A stretch of DNA of 64,000 bases from Streptococcus hyointestinalis (GTDB taxonomy: Bacteria; Bacillota; Bacilli; Lactobacillales; Streptococcaceae). Made by a program: the position numbers and the translations under genes. This document shows, in pieces, positions 18,359-26,769 of this stretch. The stretch spans positions 372,001 to 436,000 of the forward strand of contig NZ_JAAKGB010000001.1 of NCBI RefSeq assembly GCF_011039275.1. Direction: 5' to 3'. The notes below the pieces were generated by a model. The model had not been told where the DNA came from, searched no databases, and saw nothing but the letters and a program-made list of their open reading frames with translations. Within the stretch, counting starts at the first letter, position 1. Each line of letters starts with the position of its first letter.

Positions 18359-18787
18359 ATGCGTAACATGCTAAGATTTATAGGAATTGTCGTTCTTTCT
18401 GCCCTGCTTATGTTTGCTCTTGGGAGCTTTTATCACTTTTCTGTGACGAAAAATCTGCTTCTTATAGCATGGAGTCTGATGTTTTATCTAACAGCCTTTT
18501 TAGCCGTCTATAAGCACTCAAAAGAAGTGCTATCAGCAAAAGAATACGCTAGACAGTTTTGGCTCTTTGCCAAGTACACCAGCCTAGTGCCTATCATGAT
18601 TGTCCTTGTCCTTTTGTATGACCTTTTGACAAGTGGCGTGTCATCTTTCATGGTTTATTTTTATGGCTATATTGTCATTACCTACTATGCCATTGGTGCG
18701 ATTTTGTCACTAGGTAGACTCGTGTCTGTTGAAAAATCAATCAACCATAAACTCAAAATGCTATTTATGAAAAAGGGTCATTCTTAA
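18359..18787 (+). CDS. Four-helix membrane protein, unknown function
   Basis: 142 residues with about four membrane helices (roughly 5-25, 33-52, 75-97 and 103-125). ATG 18359 is preferred over an in-frame GTG at 18350, because the GTG overlaps the AAAAGAGG ribosome site. An extended -10-like TGATATACT lies about 70 bases upstream. The gene opens a cluster of small genes ending with an enterocin-A-immunity-like protein, so a role in bacteriocin self-protection is possible, but I do not recognise a family. Confidence 0.65.
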   Translation: MRNMLRFIGIVVLSALLMFALGSFYHFSVTKNLLLIAWSLMFYLTAFLAVYKHSKEVLSAKEYARQFWLFAKYTSLVPIMIVLVLLYDLLTSGVSSFMVYFYGYIVITYYAIGAILSLGRLVSVEKSINHKLKMLFMKKGHS

Positions 18788-18808
18788 TGGTCTAGAGAGG
18801 AGATTACT

Positions 18809-19000
18809 ATGAAAAATCCAAGAAATCTTACCATATCCTTACTTGTTTCCATTGGTTTTGTCATTGCTGCTATCCATAATTACTACTCAAAACCTTTGAG
18901 TCCGTTCTTATTTGTTTGCAACACCATTGGCTTTGTAGGCTTTTCAACACTTATAGTAGTGTTTATCAAGCAGCTGATTGACATCAAAAGAAAAAGTTGA
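18809..19000 (+). CDS. Small two-helix membrane protein, immunity-cluster paralogue 1
   Basis: 63 residues with two hydrophobic segments and a basic tail IDIKRKS. It is a paralogue of the next gene: both share a PxL..xxNxxxFxxFSxLIVV core, a basic stretch and a final RKS. Ribosome site GAGAGGAG precedes the ATG. Small hydrophobic proteins of this kind are common in streptococcal bacteriocin-immunity regions. Confidence 0.6.
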   Translation: MKNPRNLTISLLVSIGFVIAAIHNYYSKPLSPFLFVCNTIGFVGFSTLIVVFIKQLIDIKRKS

Positions 19001-19008
19001 GGTGTGTC

Positions 19009-19197
19009 ATGAAAGGTATCAAAAGCTTTATTCTGCCTCTTTGTTTCTTCGTTGGCTTTGTTTTGGTAATTGTGTGGAGTTGCATGAGGCATTTTCATCC
19101 GCTATTGATTGCTTTTAATGGCTGTGTTTTTCTGGTCTTTTCCCTCCTTATAGTTGTTCACACACGGAGGATGTTGGACAGTGATAGAAAGAGTTGA
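19009..19197 (+). CDS. Small two-helix membrane protein, immunity-cluster paralogue 2
   Basis: 62 residues, two hydrophobic segments, ending LDSDRKS. It is similar in length and C-terminal pattern to the preceding gene, implying duplication. The start at ATG 19009 is set by TTGAGGTGTGTC immediately upstream; the same ribosome-site sequence (TTGAGGTGTGT) recurs before the next gene, further evidence of a duplicated cassette. Confidence 0.6.
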   Translation: MKGIKSFILPLCFFVGFVLVIVWSCMRHFHPLLIAFNGCVFLVFSLLIVVHTRRMLDSDRKS

Positions 19198-19205
19198 GGT
19201 GTGTT

Positions 19206-19520
19206 ATGAAAACGAAAAAGGAAAGAGAACTTCTCCTCACAGAGAGCTATAACGTGATACTGGATGAGAGGACAAGCGAGAAAGAGCGCAAGCTCCTTCT
19301 GGCGTTTAACCATAGTGTCGAGTCTGGGAAGGACTTTGAAGTCGCTTGTCGTGAGCTGAAGTCAGCTCTTGAGAGATTAGCTCTTCAACAGCTGGCTCAA
19401 AAAGAAAAGCTGAGCGTTGGAGTCAGTCAGCTCTATCACAAGCTGTCGTCTTCTTCCTTGAGAGAAAATCTGGAAAAGGGCTTTGCCATGAGCACCATGT
19501 CTATACGTGATTGGTATTAG
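19206..19520 (+). CDS. Bacteriocin immunity protein, enterocin A immunity-like
   Basis: 104-residue helical, soluble protein. The pattern LLTESYNVILDE...SEKERKLLLAFNHSVESGKDFEVACRELKSALERLALQQL followed by KEKLSVGVSQLYHKL matches my knowledge of the EntA-immunity (four-helix bundle) family, which protects the producer from pediocin-like class IIa bacteriocins at the mannose permease. The start is ATG 19206 with TGAGGTG upstream. No bacteriocin precursor gene is evident next to it. Confidence 0.65.
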   Translation: MKTKKERELLLTESYNVILDERTSEKERKLLLAFNHSVESGKDFEVACRELKSALERLALQQLAQKEKLSVGVSQLYHKLSSSSLRENLEKGFAMSTMSIRDWY

Positions 19521-19533
19521 AAAGGAATAGTTT

Positions 19534-20082
19534 GTGGATTTAGATCATTTATTTACCAGTGATGAGGAGTTGATGGTGATTTTGTCCATCATTGCTGACT
19601 TGGGACTAAAGGATGCTTGGCTGGCTGCTGGGACGCTTCGCAACTATGTCTGGAACTCCCTCTCTGGTAAAAATGGGTTAGAGGAAATGTCTGATGTTGA
19701 CGTGGTCTTTTTTGACCCAGAGCTGTCCTACGAGGCGTCTTGTCAGATAGAGCATGACTTGCAGAAATGCTTTCCAAACTATCAGTGGGAGCTGAAAAAT
19801 CAAGTCTACATGCACATCCACAGTCCAAACACACTTCCTTACACCAGTGCTTGCGATGCTGTTTCTAAGTACCCAGAGCGTTGCACAGCCATTGCTGCAA
19901 GGCTCAAAGAGGATAAAATGGAGCTGTTTCTTCCCTATGGAGATGAGGACATTGTGAATTTTATCGTTCGTCCAACGCCACACTTTACAGAAGATAGCGC
20001 TCGGATGGAGACTTACCGCAAGCGACAGCAGAAAAAAGACTGGCAAACTAAGTGGAAAACCCTGCAGATTATGGACATATAG
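19534..20082 (+). CDS. Nucleotidyltransferase family protein (DUF925/NTP_transf_6-like)
   Basis: 182 residues. The segment AAGTLRNYVWNSLSGK followed by SDVDVVFFDPE is the G-x-L/R...D-x-D pattern of minimal nucleotidyltransferases, and FIVRPTPHF is a family patch near the C-terminus. The start is GTG 19534 with AAAGGAATAG before it. Substrate unknown. It is probably co-transcribed with the immunity-like cluster (gap 13 bases). Confidence 0.82.
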   Translation: MDLDHLFTSDEELMVILSIIADLGLKDAWLAAGTLRNYVWNSLSGKNGLEEMSDVDVVFFDPELSYEASCQIEHDLQKCFPNYQWELKNQVYMHIHSPNTLPYTSACDAVSKYPERCTAIAARLKEDKMELFLPYGDEDIVNFIVRPTPHFTEDSARMETYRKRQQKKDWQTKWKTLQIMDI

Positions 20083-20124
20083 ATAACTTCTTGTCAAAAG
20101 AAGCTATTTTTTTAGATTTTATTG

Positions 20125-20170
20125 TTGACAAATGTAGACGAATGATTTATAATAAATCTACAAACGTAAA
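20125..20170 (+). promoter_or_regulatory. cop promoter with two CopY operators
   Basis: Consensus promoter TTGACA (20125-20130), 17 bases, TATAAT (20148-20153). Two cop boxes of the TACAnnTGTA type flank it: GACAAATGTA (20127-20136) overlapping the -35, and TACAAACGTA (20159-20168) just after the -10. CopY repression by this arrangement is known in lactic acid bacteria. Confidence 0.85.
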
Positions 20171-20185
20171 CGAAAGGAGTCAGTG

Positions 20186-20632
20186 ATGACCATATCAAAT
20201 GCCGAATGGGACATTATGCGAGTGGTTTGGGCACAAGAGCGTGTCACAAGCTCTGCTATTCTCACTATTTTAAACCAAAAGTTGCAATGGACGTCCTCTA
20301 CCATCAAGACGCTGCTCAAGCGCCTAGTGGATAAGGGTTATCTAGCGACAGAGAAAGTCGGCAAGGGCTTTGTTTACTCAGCCTTAATTTCTGAGCAGGA
20401 AGCCATTTATCATCAGGTCGATGAGCTTTTTGATAAGTTTTGTCCGACCAAGCACTTGGATATTATCCGTCATGTCATCACACGAACTGATATGACACTA
20501 GACGATATAGAGCAGTTGCAAGAGCTTCTTGAAGCCAAAAAAGCAACTGCAGTTGATGAGGTGACTTGTACCTGTATTCCTGGGCAATGCACCTGTAAAG
20601 AACACTTAGAACTGGAGGCATCACATGGCTGA
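20186..20632 (+). CDS. copY: CopY/TcrY family copper-responsive repressor
   Basis: 148 residues. An N-terminal winged helix of the BlaI/MecI/CopY type ([24 protein letters not shown]) is followed by the C-terminal metal-binding motif [10 protein letters not shown] (C-x-C-x4-C-x-C). Zinc-bound CopY represses, and Cu(I) displaces zinc to release DNA. ATG 20186 is preferred to GTG 20183 for spacing from AAAGGAG. It overlaps copA by 8 bases. Confidence 0.95.
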   Translation: MTISNAEWDIMRVVWAQERVTSSAILTILNQKLQWTSSTIKTLLKRLVDKGYLATEKVGKGFVYSALISEQEAIYHQVDELFDKFCPTKHLDIIRHVITRTDMTLDDIEQLQELLEAKKATAVDEVTCTCIPGQCTCKEHLELEASHG

Positions 20633-22865
20633 AAAAGAAGATGTATTTTTGATTGAAGGGATGACTTGTGCGTCTTGTGCACTAACGATAGAAAAAGCGG
20701 TTAATAAACTGGACAATGTGGACAATGCCGTCGTCAACCTTACTACAGAAAAGATGACCGTTGACTACCAAGGTGGCGAAGCAACTGAAGAAGCCATCAA
20801 AAAGGCAGTCGCAGACGCAGGTTACTCTGCTAGTATCTTTGACCCTGAGACGAGTAGCTCGCAGGCTGAGCGCCAAGACAAGGCAACCAGCAACATGTGG
20901 CACCAGTTTCTCTGGTCGGCGGTCTTTGCAGTACCGCTTCTCTACATCTCTATGGGGAGCATGATGGGGCTTTGGGTGCCAGATTTTCTATCTCCACACC
21001 ACGCTCCGATGACCTTTGCGGTGGTGCAGTTGATTTTGACACTTCCTGTTATGTACTTTGGTCGTCGCTTTTATGTCAATGGGCTTCGCTCCCTCTTTAA
21101 GGGACATCCGAACATGGATTCGTTGGTTGCGATTGCTACCTTGGCAGCCTTTATCTACAGCCTTTATGGCATGTATCATATCGGACTTGGTCACGCCCAC
21201 CACGCTCACGACCTCTACTTTGAGTCTGTGGCGGTTATCCTAACCCTCATCACTCTTGGGAAATATTTTGAAACCTTATCGAAAGGGCGCACCTCTGACG
21301 CCATTAAAAAACTCTTAACCTTGTCTGCTAAGGAAGCAACGGTTATCCGTGATGGTGTGGAAGCGTCTATCCCGATTGACCAAGTAGTTGTTGGTGACAT
21401 CATCCTTGTCAAACCTGGGGAAAAAATCCCTGTTGACGGTGTGGTTATCTCTGGGCATTCTGCCATTGATGAGTCTATGCTGACAGGTGAGTCTATCCCT
21501 GTTGAAAAGACTGTGGACAGCCAAGTCTACGGCGCTTCCATCAATGGACAAGGCTCTCTGAAAATCCGTGCTGAAAAAGTTGGAGACGAAACCCTCCTCT
21601 CACAAATCATCAAACTGGTTGAGGATGCGCAACAAACCAAGGCGCCAATCGCTAAGATTGCGGACCGTGTGTCTGGTGTCTTTGTACCGATTGTTATTGG
21701 GATTGCTCTTGTGACAGGTATCTTCTGGTACTTTGCTATGGGTGAGAGCTTTGTCTTTGCCCTCAAGACTGCCATTGCTGTCCTTGTTATTGCCTGCCCA
21801 TGTGCGCTAGGTCTTGCCACTCCGACAGCTATCATGGTTGGTACTGGACGTGCCGCTGAAAATGGTATCCTCTTCAAACGTGGTGATACGCTTGAAAATG
21901 CCCACCACGTGGACACTATCGTCTTTGACAAGACAGGTACTATCACTCAAGGAAAACCAGAAGTTGTTAATATGACAACCTTTGGTGTGGATGCGGATGA
22001 CTTGCTAGCTCAAGTGGCTTCTATCGAGAAACTCTCAGAGCACCCACTCAGCCAAGCCATTGTGGAAAAAGCGTCTGAAAAAGGACTTGACCTCCACACT
22101 GTGGATAACTTCATGTCTCTGACAGGTCTTGGCTTGCAAGCGGATATTGCAGGACGCACCCTCTATGTCGGCAATGATAAACTCATGGCGGACAAAGCGA
22201 TTGATGTCGCACCAGCCACAGAAGCTGTGCACACAGCAGCTGAGCTTGGTCAAACCCCTATCTATGTGGGACAAGACGGCAAGGTTCTTGCTGTGATTGC
22301 TCTAGCTGACCAAGTCAAGGCAGACAGTAAAGAAACTGTGGATAAACTCCACAGCCTAGGACTCAATGTTGTTATGTTAACAGGTGATAACAGCAAGACC
22401 GCAAAAGCCATTGCCAAACAAGTCGGTATCGACCAAGTCATCAGTGATGTGCTTCCTGACCAAAAGGCGCAAGCTATTCTTGACCTCAAAGACAAAGGAC
22501 GCAATGTCGCTATGGTCGGGGACGGTATCAATGACGCCCCTGCCCTTGCAAGTAGTGACGTCGGTATTGCCATGGGGTCTGGGACTGATATTGCTATCGA
22601 GTCTGCGGACATTATCCTCATGAAGCCTGAGCTCTCTGATGTGGTAAAAAGTTTGACAATTAGTCGTTTGACGATTAAAATTATTAAAGAGAATCTCTTT
22701 TGGGCATTTATCTATAACGTCCTTGCTATCCCAGTAGCTATGGGTGTGCTTCACTTGTTTGGTGGACCACTCCTCAATCCAATGCTAGCAGGACTTGCTA
22801 TGGGCTTTAGCTCTGTGTCTGTTATCCTAAATGCTCTACGTCTAAAGGTCATGAAATTATCATAA
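20625..22865 (+). CDS. copA: Copper-exporting P1B-type ATPase
   Basis: 746 residues. One N-terminal heavy-metal domain with GMTCASC (residues 12-18), eight predicted membrane helices, the transport motif CPC (ACPCALG), the phosphorylated [13 protein letters not shown] and [13 protein letters not shown] and the CopY context indicate Cu(I) export. A His-rich loop (GHAHHAHD) lies in an early extracellular loop, as seen in some CopA/CopB proteins. Confidence 0.96.
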   Translation: MAEKEDVFLIEGMTCASCALTIEKAVNKLDNVDNAVVNLTTEKMTVDYQGGEATEEAIKKAVADAGYSASIFDPETSSSQAERQDKATSNMWHQFLWSAVFAVPLLYISMGSMMGLWVPDFLSPHHAPMTFAVVQLILTLPVMYFGRRFYVNGLRSLFKGHPNMDSLVAIATLAAFIYSLYGMYHIGLGHAHHAHDLYFESVAVILTLITLGKYFETLSKGRTSDAIKKLLTLSAKEATVIRDGVEASIPIDQVVVGDIILVKPGEKIPVDGVVISGHSAIDESMLTGESIPVEKTVDSQVYGASINGQGSLKIRAEKVGDETLLSQIIKLVEDAQQTKAPIAKIADRVSGVFVPIVIGIALVTGIFWYFAMGESFVFALKTAIAVLVIACPCALGLATPTAIMVGTGRAAENGILFKRGDTLENAHHVDTIVFDKTGTITQGKPEVVNMTTFGVDADDLLAQVASIEKLSEHPLSQAIVEKASEKGLDLHTVDNFMSLTGLGLQADIAGRTLYVGNDKLMADKAIDVAPATEAVHTAAELGQTPIYVGQDGKVLAVIALADQVKADSKETVDKLHSLGLNVVMLTGDNSKTAKAIAKQVGIDQVISDVLPDQKAQAILDLKDKGRNVAMVGDGINDAPALASSDVGIAMGSGTDIAIESADIILMKPELSDVVKSLTISRLTIKIIKENLFWAFIYNVLAIPVAMGVLHLFGGPLLNPMLAGLAMGFSSVSVILNALRLKVMKLS

Positions 22866-22875
22866 AGGAGTATTT

Positions 22876-23766
22876 ATGGAGACAACAACGAAGTCACAGA
22901 AAAGTTCTAGCCGACCGATATTTATCGCATTTATCTCAAATTTAGGCTTTGCCATTGTCGAGTTGCTCTTTGGTACACTCTTTAACTCCAGTGCTATCGT
23001 AGCGGACTCGGTGCATGATTTGGGAGATGCGCTAGCCATTGGTCTATCTTACTACTTTGAGCGGTTCTCTAAGCGTGAGAGCGATGGTAACTACACGCTT
23101 GGTTACCTGCGCTTTAGCCTTCTAGGCGCCATGCTGACCTCAGTTATCCTCATTGTAGGTTCGCTCTTTGTTTTGATTGAAAATGTCGGCAAGCTCTTTA
23201 ACCCGCAGCCAGTCAACTATGATGGTATGCTGGTTTTGGGGATTCTAGCCGTTGTGGTCAATGTGCTTGCTAGTCGTGTTTTAGACGGTGAGCACTCAGA
23301 GCAGGAGTCGATTTTGAGCCTGCATTTCTTGGAGGACACGCTGGGTTGGTTGGCTGTGATTGTTGTTTCTATCATCTTACGCTTTACCGATTGGTACTTC
23401 CTTGATCCTTTATTGTCCCTTGTTATCGCAGTCTTTATCCTCTATAAAGCACTGCCAAAATTTATCTCTAATCTTCAAATCTTTTTAGAAAAACGCCCAG
23501 CGAGCTTGGCTATTGAACCGCTAAAGAGAGAAATGATGACGATTGACGGTCTAAAGGCGATCAATCAACTCAATGTCTGGTCGATTGATGGCAGACATCA
23601 CATCGCCATGGTGCATATCGAGTGCCAAAAGGGCGCTGATATGGACTTGGTGCGAGACCAGATTCATCATATTTTTCAAGCGCACAATATCATCGAGTCA
23701 GCTGTCGAGTGTGACCGGAGTTCTTTTGAACACCATCACCATTGTTCGCCTATGTATTTTGAATAA
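22876..23766 (+). CDS. Cation diffusion facilitator inserted in the copper operon
   Basis: 296 residues with six membrane helices. The two metal-site helices carry HDLGD (TM2) and HFLED (TM5), the CDF site-A pattern, and the C-terminus ends in a cytoplasmic domain with EHHHHC. CDF proteins export divalent ions (Zn, Mn, Fe or Co) by proton antiport. It sits 10 bases after copA and 28 bases before copZ in the same orientation, so it should be CopY-controlled. Its metal is not predictable; a second-metal response to copper stress is one possibility. Confidence 0.88.
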   Translation: METTTKSQKSSSRPIFIAFISNLGFAIVELLFGTLFNSSAIVADSVHDLGDALAIGLSYYFERFSKRESDGNYTLGYLRFSLLGAMLTSVILIVGSLFVLIENVGKLFNPQPVNYDGMLVLGILAVVVNVLASRVLDGEHSEQESILSLHFLEDTLGWLAVIVVSIILRFTDWYFLDPLLSLVIAVFILYKALPKFISNLQIFLEKRPASLAIEPLKREMMTIDGLKAINQLNVWSIDGRHHIAMVHIECQKGADMDLVRDQIHHIFQAHNIIESAVECDRSSFEHHHHCSPMYFE

Positions 23767-23794
23767 CCGTGTATCATAGAAAGAAGGTATTCTT

Positions 23795-23998
23795 ATGGAA
23801 AAAACATATCAAGTATCAGGTATGAAATGTGAAGGGTGTGCAAACACCGTAACCGAAAAATTGAGCGCTGTTCGTGGCGTTGAAAAAGTAGACGTCAACC
23901 TTGAAAAAGGGCAAGTCACAGTGACAGGTAAACCCTTCAAACTCTCCCTCAAGCGTGCTCTAAAAGACACCAAGTATGAGCTTGGCGATGAAGTCTAA
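23795..23998 (+). CDS. copZ: Copper chaperone CopZ
   Basis: 67 residues of one heavy-metal-associated domain with GMKCEGC (Cys12, Cys15). It hands Cu(I) to CopA and CopY. Ribosome site AGAAGG precedes the ATG. Last gene of the operon, followed by a terminator. Confidence 0.93.
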   Translation: MEKTYQVSGMKCEGCANTVTEKLSAVRGVEKVDVNLEKGQVTVTGKPFKLSLKRALKDTKYELGDEV

Positions 23999-24001
23999 AA
24001 C

Positions 24002-24027
24002 AAAAAAGCGACCTAGTCGCTTTTTTT
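24002..24027. terminator. Bidirectional terminator between copZ and the LtrA gene
   Basis: Stem AAAGCGAC / GTCGCTTT with loop CTA, A-run on the left and T-run on the right; serves both convergent genes. Confidence 0.85.
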
Positions 24028-24029
24028 GC

Positions 24030-25175
24030 TTATAGTGTAATTCCTGCTGCTTCTCTAGCTCGTCTGCGCTGCAAAAAGCCGACACGAGTCATGATATAGC
24101 CAAAGACAGCATAGGCAATGCTGAGAAAGACAAGGTCGTGACGTAGGGCATAAAAGAGAAAACTATAGATAAGTAACCAGGAAGCATACTCAAATAGCAC
24201 ACGCTTATTGATACGATAGGTTTCACGGTTGTAGACCGACGTTGACAGCAGCCCGACATAGTAGATATAAAGGGCTGTTAGGAAAAGGACAAAGCCAGTT
24301 TCCACATGGTGATGATTAGCAAAAAACTCGATACCCACTGTCATGAGATTGACCCCAATGACGAGAAGGACATGAGAGACGACAAGCCCACGCGCCCGAG
24401 TAATTTGATGATGGTCGATATTGAGATAAGTTTGTGAGATATAGGCGATAAACATCATGGACATACCGACAAAGAAAGCAAAGCCAGCTATCGGATAGTC
24501 TGCTAGTGGATAGGTCTGGATGATACCAAGCACCGTCTCGCCAAAGCTGATAATGGTAATCAACTGACAACGCTCCACAAGGTGTGGGAAATTAATTAAG
24601 GTCTCATCAAAACGCTTGTAAAAGAAAAAGGGAAAAATAACCGGCAAGAGCCAAGCCACATAGAAATACTGACTCAGAAAATAAGCTAGCCCAGCGTCTG
24701 CCACCTGTTTTAGGATGAGCCAGATACCTGTCAAAAGTGCAAAGCCTAGGATTGAGCCCGTCAAAGTCCACATGCTGACCTTGATGTTTTGCGTGAAGCC
24801 GTGCTGGCGCCCTCGCATGTAGTACTGGTAGACGATGAGCGCATAAGCCAGTATCAAGAGCCCATTGTAGACGAGGACATCAACTGTCGTGTAGTTGAGC
24901 TTGCCGATATTAAGTGCAAAGTTCCCAATGACAAACATAGCGGCGATGTTGGTGTAAATATCAAGGCGGTCACGCTCACCGTATTTATTGAGGTAAAAGG
25001 TCTGCTGCATCCAAATGAAAAGCACCAAGACACTTGAGATGATGAAGTTGAGAAAAACACCAAAAGTCACATGGTCTTGATGGAGCAAGGTCGTTAGGCG
25101 ACTGGTCGCATAGACAAAGACCAAATCATAAAACAATTCATAGTTTGAAACACGCTTAGCAACGATAGTAGGCAT
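24030..25175 (-). CDS. Low temperature requirement protein A (LtrA) family
   Basis: 381 residues with about ten membrane helices. The N-terminal VSNYELFYDLVFVYATSRLTTLLHQ is the LtrA family signature (ELF-x-DL-V/I-FV). ISFGETVLGI in the middle is also typical. The family was named from a Listeria mutant unable to grow at low temperature; its biochemical role is unknown. The ribosome site on the minus strand (AGGAGATGTT) is good. Confidence 0.88.
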   Translation of the reverse strand: MPTIVAKRVSNYELFYDLVFVYATSRLTTLLHQDHVTFGVFLNFIISSVLVLFIWMQQTFYLNKYGERDRLDIYTNIAAMFVIGNFALNIGKLNYTTVDVLVYNGLLILAYALIVYQYYMRGRQHGFTQNIKVSMWTLTGSILGFALLTGIWLILKQVADAGLAYFLSQYFYVAWLLPVIFPFFFYKRFDETLINFPHLVERCQLITIISFGETVLGIIQTYPLADYPIAGFAFFVGMSMMFIAYISQTYLNIDHHQITRARGLVVSHVLLVIGVNLMTVGIEFFANHHHVETGFVLFLTALYIYYVGLLSTSVYNRETYRINKRVLFEYASWLLIYSFLFYALRHDLVFLSIAYAVFGYIMTRVGFLQRRRAREAAGITL

Positions 25176-25308
25176 AACATCTCCTTATGTGTAGTTACTG
25201 GTTTTATTGTACTAAAAGTCACTTTGTTTGACAAGATTGTTTTCAGACGGCACTAAAAATGGTAAACTGAAAGTATAGTCACAAGAACGCTAGAAATGAG
25301 GAGAAGAG

Positions 25309-26121
25309 ATGAGTGTAAAATTGATTGCCATTGACATGGACGGGACGCTTTTAAACAGCCAAAAGAAAATCCCTGCTGAAAATATCGCTGCCATCCAAAA
25401 AGCCAGCCAAGCAGGTATCAAAATTGTCCTGTGTACAGGGCGTCCAAAATCTGGGATTGTGCCCTATTTTGAGCAGCTTGGGTTGACAGATGAGGAGTAT
25501 ATCATCATGAACAATGGCTGTAGTGTTTACAACACTAAAAATTGGGACTTGATGGTTGCTGAGGAGTTGACCTATGACGAGATTGAGCGCTTGGCGCAGG
25601 TTTGTGCCAGCTATCCTGAGGTCTGCTTGACGCTTACTGGAGATAAGAGTTACTATGCCTTGGCAGATGAGGTGCCTGACTTGGTGCAGTATGACGCTAG
25701 TCTTGTCTTTGATACGGCTAGAGCTATTGATATGGCAGGCTTAAAGGCAGAGGGTGAGCTGATTTTCCAAGCCATGTACATGGCAAAAAAAGAGTATCTG
25801 GATATTTTCCAAGCGGCGGTAGATGGAGACTTGTCACAGGACTTTAGCACGGTAAGAAGTCAAGAATACATCTACGAGGTCTTGCCACAAGGTGCTACCA
25901 AAGCTAGCGGGCTGAGACAGTTGGCGGAGAAACTGGACGTCCTGCCAGCAGAGATTATGGCGCTTGGGGATGCGGCAAATGATATTGAAATGCTTGATTT
26001 TGCAGGTGTCAGTGTCGCTATGGGCAATGCCTCAGACGACATCAAAAAAAGATGTCGCTACACGACAAGCTCAAACGATGACTGTGGCGTCGCAAAAGCC
26101 ATCTACGACTACGCTTTATAG
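25309..26121 (+). CDS. Cof-type HAD-IIB sugar-phosphatase, YidA-like
   Basis: 270 residues: motif I AIDMDGTLLNSQ, motif II region LCTGRP, and motif III/IV GDAANDIEMLDFAGVSVAMGNA. The closest recognised relatives are YidA-type sugar phosphatases. Ribosome site GAGGAGAAGAG precedes the ATG. A short membrane-peptide gene follows in the same direction. Confidence 0.9.
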   Translation: MSVKLIAIDMDGTLLNSQKKIPAENIAAIQKASQAGIKIVLCTGRPKSGIVPYFEQLGLTDEEYIIMNNGCSVYNTKNWDLMVAEELTYDEIERLAQVCASYPEVCLTLTGDKSYYALADEVPDLVQYDASLVFDTARAIDMAGLKAEGELIFQAMYMAKKEYLDIFQAAVDGDLSQDFSTVRSQEYIYEVLPQGATKASGLRQLAEKLDVLPAEIMALGDAANDIEMLDFAGVSVAMGNASDDIKKRCRYTTSSNDDCGVAKAIYDYAL

Positions 26122-26136
26122 AATGGAGAGGTTAGT

Positions 26137-26271
26137 ATGAAAAAACTAAGCCCTCGTTTTCTAGCAGTCCTTATCCTGTCTATCATTATGCTAGCAGGCT
26201 TTGCCTTTAACCAATACTATCTAGGACTGGCTGCCCTTGTCGTTATCGCAGCTGTTGTCGGGGTCAAATAA
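26137..26271 (+). CDS. Small one- or two-helix membrane peptide
   Basis: 44 codons, MKKLSPRFLAV... to GVK, with a basic N-terminus and hydrophobic segments at about residues 8-22 and 28-42. GGAGAGGTTAGT before the ATG is a good ribosome site and the gene follows the HAD phosphatase by 15 bases, then a strong terminator. Function unknown. Confidence 0.6.
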   Translation: MKKLSPRFLAVLILSIIMLAGFAFNQYYLGLAALVVIAAVVGVK

Positions 26272-26365
26272 TAGGTATTGCGATTTGATTGAGAAAGCTT
26301 AGCAATAAAGGATTTTAAGTTGTTCAGGGAGATTAAAAATTGGGAGAATGATTTTATTTCCGACC

Positions 26366-26405
26366 AACCCCTACCAAGAATTTTCTTGGTAGGGGTTAAT
26401 TTTTT
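26366..26405 (+). terminator. Strong terminator downstream of the HAD operon
   Basis: Thirteen-base perfect stem AACCCCTACCAAG / CTTGGTAGGGGTT with loop AATTTT, followed by AATTTTTT. Confidence 0.85.
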
Positions 26406-26416
26406 ACTTAAATCCA

Positions 26417-26480
26417 TGATATAATTAGAGCATAGAAATTTCTAACCTAGGTTAGTCTTTTGCTTACACAAAAGACTAAT
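26417..26480 (+). promoter_or_regulatory. Orphan extended -10 promoter followed by palindromes
   Basis: TGATATAAT (26417-26425) is followed by a perfect 14-bp palindrome CTAACCTAGGTTAG (26442-26455) and by a hairpin TTAGTCTTTTG / CAAAAGACTAA (26452-26479). No gene begins directly after it. It may be a promoter cut off from its gene by the IS110 insertion, or it may feed the IS non-coding end. Confidence 0.45.
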
Positions 26481-26544
26481 AACTATCAGTTAAAGAAAAA
26501 GATTTTTATTGGAGTTGTGTATGGCAGTAAAACATACTAAGATT

Positions 26545-26742
26545 AGTAGTGAGGAAATCTCCGACGGGAGAATTCTTCACTACTTTTTATGTTAAAGTAG
26601 AGGTGTCTTGTTAAGTCGCTAAGTCCTTAGGCGCTAGACGTCGTATCTAAAACTGGCAAGACATCTGTTTTAGTTAAAATCTGTTCAAAGTATGTGGGAC
26701 GTTTAACGTCGTGTATTGAAAATGAGATGACTAAAACCAGAA
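26545..26742 (+). ncRNA. Candidate bridge RNA of the IS110 element
   Basis: Three successive folds precede the transposase: a 5' stem-loop AGTAGTGA / TCACTACT (26545-26584); a large loop closed by AGGTGTCTTG / CAAGACATCT (26601-26666) with one G-U pair; and a second large loop closed by GTTTTAGT / ACTAAAAC (26667-26737). The order 5' stem-loop, target-binding loop, donor-binding loop, transposase is that described for IS621. The 3' halves of the two loops resemble each other (ACGTCGTATCTAAAA versus ACGTCGTGTATTGAAAA). Guide assignments are not proven. Confidence 0.6.
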
Positions 26743-26769
26743 ATAATTCAAGACGAAAGAGGTAAGATT

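Noticed and set aside
26521..26595. 24-codon reading frame with a GGAGTT-like site left of the IS110 transposase
   Set aside because: It overlaps the left non-coding end and the 5' stem-loop of the candidate bridge RNA; no similarity to any peptide I know, and its end lies in a hairpin.
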